From the NCBI GenBank assembly GCA_947492475.1, contig CANLNM010000003.1:1-64000 (forward strand): a stretch of 64,000 bases of DNA, written 5' to 3'. This document shows, in pieces, positions 61,488 through 64,000 of the stretch (within the stretch, counting starts at the first letter, position 1; the number at the start of each line of letters is the position of its first letter). Source of the stretch: an uncultured Paracoccaceae bacterium. Lineage in GTDB: Bacteria; Pseudomonadota; Alphaproteobacteria; Rhodobacterales; Rhodobacteraceae. Made by a program: the position numbers and the translations under genes. Under the pieces are notes generated by a model. That model ran no database searches, was not told the DNA's origin, and was given only the letters and a program-made list of their open reading frames with translations.

Positions 61488-62500
61488 GTTAAGTCCATTT
61501 CGTCATGTCCGGCACTCACTCCGGAAATCAATTGATAGCTTAGCAAATCGGCAATATCGGCCGGATCACGCAACAGCGTTTGCACCTTTGATCGCAAAGA
61601 GCGCAGCACATTTGCATCGCTTTGTGCCAAGGCATCGGCCTGATCCAAACTTACCCAGTCAAAGCTGAGCTTGGCCCCGACGGGTGCCTGTGCAATGCGG
61701 GGCAAATCGGCGGCGATCACCGTACCGATACGGGGATATCCACCCATCGTTTGGCTTTCGGCCAGCAAAACATAAGGCACGCCCTCACCGGTCATTTGGA
61801 TGTCACCGGGGCGAATAAAATCCGATGCCAGCCCCGCAGCCAATGCGGTGCCAAAGGGCGCACCATTTTGTTCGATGCGCACGCCTTGGCGATTGGCCTG
61901 TGCGCCGCGCACAAAGTCGGTGGCCCCAAATCGCGCCTGCATGTCGGCGTCAAACAGGTCGGTCTGCGGCCCCGGCATGACCCGGATGTTGCCCCCTTGG
62001 AACCGATTATCCGCCCGCAATGTCATGGATGATCCGGGGTCAGCAGCATCTGCAAAGGTCAGCACATCCCCGCCAGCCAAGACCCGACCGACCCCGGCCT
62101 GTAAATGCACAGATGCGCTTCCTAGCCACGTGGCGTCCAACAAATCTGGAGCAAATGTCAGATAGCCATAGACGCCTTTTTGCACCCCGCCCAGCGTCAG
62201 AACCTGACCGGGCAACAGCACATATGATGTGTTCCACGCAACGGGCGCGCCATCAATGGTCGCCCCCATCGGCGCACCCGTCAAGGCAAATTGCACGGCT
62301 TGATCAACCGAAAATGCGCCGCCCATTCCGGCCATTTCAATGGCGGGTGTGACGTCTTTTCGCCCCAACAACGCCGCCGCTTCGAACAGGGCCAACCGAT
62401 CAGCCGCGCCCCCCCGTGACAGCCCCTGCCCCACATATCCGTTGCGTCCCAAATCCTGCAGCGTCATCAATGGACCCGCCCGGTCAATCCGCAGTTTCAT
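61484..62500 (-). CDS. pxpC: 5-oxoprolinase subunit C
   Basis: A 338-residue protein of the KipA/biotin-dependent carboxyltransferase-like family. It begins MKLRIDRAGPLMTLQDLGRNGYVGQGLSRGGAADRLAL, and the later stretch YVLLAESQTMGGYPRIGTVIAADLPRIAQ is a family signature. It is a subunit of the PxpABC 5-oxoprolinase. It overlaps both neighbours by four bases (ATGA), so the three subunits are translationally linked. Confidence 0.92.
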   Translation of the reverse strand: MKLRIDRAGPLMTLQDLGRNGYVGQGLSRGGAADRLALFEAAALLGRKDVTPAIEMAGMGGAFSVDQAVQFALTGAPMGATIDGAPVAWNTSYVLLPGQVLTLGGVQKGVYGYLTFAPDLLDATWLGSASVHLQAGVGRVLAGGDVLTFADAADPGSSMTLRADNRFQGGNIRVMPGPQTDLFDADMQARFGATDFVRGAQANRQGVRIEQNGAPFGTALAAGLASDFIRPGDIQMTGEGVPYVLLAESQTMGGYPRIGTVIAADLPRIAQAPVGAKLSFDWVSLDQADALAQSDANVLRSLRSKVQTLLRDPADIADLLSYQLISGVSAGHDEMDLT

Positions 62501-63249
62501 GACGTCACCTTGCAGATCGCGCCGCCCAGCCCGTCGGCATTGTCCGCCTCAAGCGATTGCCATTCGGCATGGGAAATCGTTGTAAACTGAACGGCATCGC
62601 CTTGTTGAAACAACAAAGGTTCTGCGCGGTCCTGCAAAAAGGGGCGGAACGCGGTTTGCCCGATTTGTCGCCACCCCGTGGCGCTGGCATTGGTAAAAAT
62701 CACCAATTGACGCACGGCCACCACCAATGCCCCTGCTGGCACGGCTGGGGTCAATTCGGGCAGTCGTGGAAATCCCCAATGGTCTGGCAGCATCCCCAGA
62801 TAGGGCTGGCCGGGTGCGTAACCGATTGTCAGCACACGCAATTCGGTGTTGCAAATCTCTGAAACGGCCTGTTCCACACTCTGCCCCGCCAGATCAGCCG
62901 ATTGGGCCAATTGAGGGCCGGCTGCGCCCCCAAATGTCACGGGGATCGTCCAGCGGCGTGTTGGTGCGGGCGTGTCAAACTGCGCCCAATCCCGCGCTGA
63001 CAACAACGTCCCTAGCGTTTTGGACAAAACGGCGCGGGTCGTCGCATCCGGATCGAACCGTACCAAAACCGACGTCAGCGAGGCGGACACTTCTGATATG
63101 CCCGGCAGGTCCGCCAGCGTGATGTCGCGGCGCAATGTCAACGCAGCCGCACCGGCCTGTTGGGTCACCTTGCGATCAAAACACACAAGAATGCCGTCTT
63201 GGCCATGCGGCAAAATTTGAGGGGACAGAATGGTATTTTCAGAGTTCAT
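62497..63249 (-). CDS. pxpB: 5-oxoprolinase subunit B
   Basis: A 250-residue KipI-family protein. Recognisable parts are GISEVSASLTSVLVRFDP and IGYAPGQPYLGMLPDHWGFPRLPELTPAVPAGALVVAVRQLVIF with the family G-F/Y-x-P-G-x-x-Y-L motif. It is the first gene of the pxp operon and overlaps pxpC by four bases. The ATG at 63249 has only a modest ribosome site. A terminator of the upstream gene lies about 30 bases before it, so the operon has its own promoter in that narrow space or depends on read-through. Confidence 0.9.
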   Translation of the reverse strand: MNSENTILSPQILPHGQDGILVCFDRKVTQQAGAAALTLRRDITLADLPGISEVSASLTSVLVRFDPDATTRAVLSKTLGTLLSARDWAQFDTPAPTRRWTIPVTFGGAAGPQLAQSADLAGQSVEQAVSEICNTELRVLTIGYAPGQPYLGMLPDHWGFPRLPELTPAVPAGALVVAVRQLVIFTNASATGWRQIGQTAFRPFLQDRAEPLLFQQGDAVQFTTISHAEWQSLEADNADGLGGAICKVTS

Positions 63250-63279
63250 TCAGGCACTCTAACCGGATTGCCCCCAAGG

Positions 63280-63305
63280 AAAAGGGGGCGCTGACAAACG
63301 CCCCC
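63280..63305 (-). terminator. Rho-independent terminator of the ArsR/AHSA1 operon
   Basis: GGGGGCG (63284-63290) and CGCCCCC (63299-63305) pair around an 8-base loop, with four T on the minus strand (63283-63280). It lies 47 bases past the AHSA1 gene stop. Confidence 0.75.
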
Positions 63306-63351
63306 CGAAAAATTGTCGTCTAAACCCTAATTTGGCCCAGATCCGGTCGGT

Positions 63352-63846
63352 TTATGCCTGCAAATCAGCCAACATATTCGCCAGCAGTTCCATGCCCGCA
63401 CCCCAACCAGAATCCAGCCCGGCCATCGCGCCCCGGAAACAGGCGATTTCAGCCTCACTTGCCTCATGCGGGGTCCAGGTCAGACGCATATGGGTTTGGC
63501 CGTCCTTTTCCTCAAACGTTACCACCGTCATCAACACCCGCGGCCAATCGGGCATCATCGGATTGCTGGCCACATTCCAGTTTGCATCCGCATTGGCATG
63601 AAGCCAAACCAGCTTGGCTTGTGGCTCGACCTCTAGATATTCAACCCGTTGATAACCCGAGCCCTGTTTCATCTTCATTTCATTGAGCCAAAGCCCGCCG
63701 GGGCGCACGTCCAGTTCGTGGATCACCGTTTCCACACCGGGTCCATACCATTGACCCAATAACTCAGCTTCGGTCCATGTACGCCAAACCAATGCGCGGG
63801 GTGCATCAAAAACGCGGTCTAAAATATAGGTCGGCAGATCAGTCAT
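63352..63846 (-). CDS. AHSA1/SRPBCC-family protein
   Basis: A 164-residue START-like ligand-binding protein of the AHSA1 branch: ILDRVFDAPRALVWRTWTEAELLGQWYGP at the front, LDVRPGGLWLNEMKM in the middle and LTWTPHEASEAEIACFRGAMAGLDSGWGAGMELLANML at the end, which matches the family. Such proteins are often encoded with an ArsR repressor, as here, where it overlaps the partial ArsR gene by eight bases. Ligand unknown. Confidence 0.85.
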   Translation of the reverse strand: MTDLPTYILDRVFDAPRALVWRTWTEAELLGQWYGPGVETVIHELDVRPGGLWLNEMKMKQGSGYQRVEYLEVEPQAKLVWLHANADANWNVASNPMMPDWPRVLMTVVTFEEKDGQTHMRLTWTPHEASEAEIACFRGAMAGLDSGWGAGMELLANMLADLQA

Positions 63847-64000
63847 CCGATCCTCCTTCTGGTTGGTTTTTCTTTAATGTTTCCAGCAATGTATCAAGTT
63901 GATCGAAACTGTTGGTCCAAAACGATTTAAACTCTTCCAGCCAGGCCACAGCGTCGGCCATGGGTTGCGCATTCAGCCGTGCGGGGCGGCGTTGTTTGTC
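63839..64000 (-). CDS. ArsR-family transcriptional regulator (C-terminal part, cut by window end)
   Basis: The last 53 residues of a protein running in from the right edge: RRPARLNAQPMADAVAWLEEF, then FKSFWTNSFDQLDTLLETLKKNQPEGGSDD and TGA at 63841-63839. The pattern R-L-N-P/A-x-P-[LM]-x-x-[AV]-x-x-W-L and a final helix with W-x-x-x-x-D-x-L is that of ArsR regulators paired with AHSA1 proteins. The DNA-binding part is outside the window. Confidence 0.75.
   Translation of the reverse strand, partial: DKQRRPARLNAQPMADAVAWLEEFKSFWTNSFDQLDTLLETLKKNQPEGGSDD

Noticed and set aside
1-64000. tRNA, rRNA, CRISPR arrays, prophage or intact insertion sequences
   Set aside because: Read on both strands for cloverleaf arms, repeated spacers, transposase and integrase motifs; none was found by eye. 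A dedicated search could still find short RNAs.

Overview
The window looks like chromosome from an alphaproteobacterium of the Rhodobacteraceae (Roseobacter-type). The signs are the gene families present, the ihfB-lapA-trpF-trpB order, an assimilatory nitrate operon under NasS/NasT, a carnitine-to-glycine-betaine cluster, and many ATGA stop/start overlaps. I saw no tRNA, rRNA, CRISPR array or intact insertion sequence.

Layout. 1-73: tail of an unknown gene. 204-5612 (-): oligopeptide ABC transporter (oppA, oppB, oppC, fused oppD-oppF). 6085-13956: carnitine/gamma-butyrobetaine-type cluster: fused carnitine dehydrogenase/betainyl-CoA thioesterase, acyl-CoA dehydrogenase, single-chain ADP-forming acyl-CoA ligase and CaiD-like hydratase on -, a BKACE enzyme on -, a DUF1203 gene and the CdhR-type regulator on +. 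14062-18416 (+): glycine cleavage operon gcvT-gcvH-gcvP with a palindrome over its promoter. 18458-31994 (-): nitrate assimilation, read nasT, nasS, leader RNA, nrtA, nrtB, fused nrtCD, nirB, nirD, nasA, a TrpD2/YbiB-like gene and a siroheme synthase with a reduced second domain. The leader before nrtA shows two A1/G4 hexaloop hairpins, the second overlapping an intrinsic terminator, which is the layout expected for ANTAR (NasT) antitermination. 32128-36554: a molybdenum hydroxylase (iorA, iorB, diheme cytochrome c) with a divergent AraC regulator. 36572-48433: housekeeping and amino acid genes (ychF, trpA, phhA with a divergent Lrp, an alpha-hydroxy acid dehydrogenase, an MFS carrier, rplY, pth, trpB, trpF).

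49079-57673 is a probable accessory island lying between ihfB and rpsA, two genes normally close together in alphaproteobacteria. It holds three LysR regulators, each next to a divergent small operon: SDR plus four-helix membrane protein, two unknown small proteins (one exported), and an MFS exporter coupled to a SAM methyltransferase. It also has two long non-coding stretches and a T8G8 tract. From 57674 core-type genes resume: rpsA with a structured leader, a GNAT protein, an exported unknown, the 5-oxoprolinase genes pxpB-pxpC-pxpA, and an AHSA1/ArsR pair cut by the window end.

How the parts work together. The carnitine cluster would yield glycine betaine. Its demethylation products feed one-carbon metabolism, where the neighbouring gcv operon acts; that link is inference. 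The nas operon imports nitrate, reduces it to ammonium and supplies part of the siroheme needed by NirB. No calculation or database search was run; product names rest on recognised motifs and gene context.
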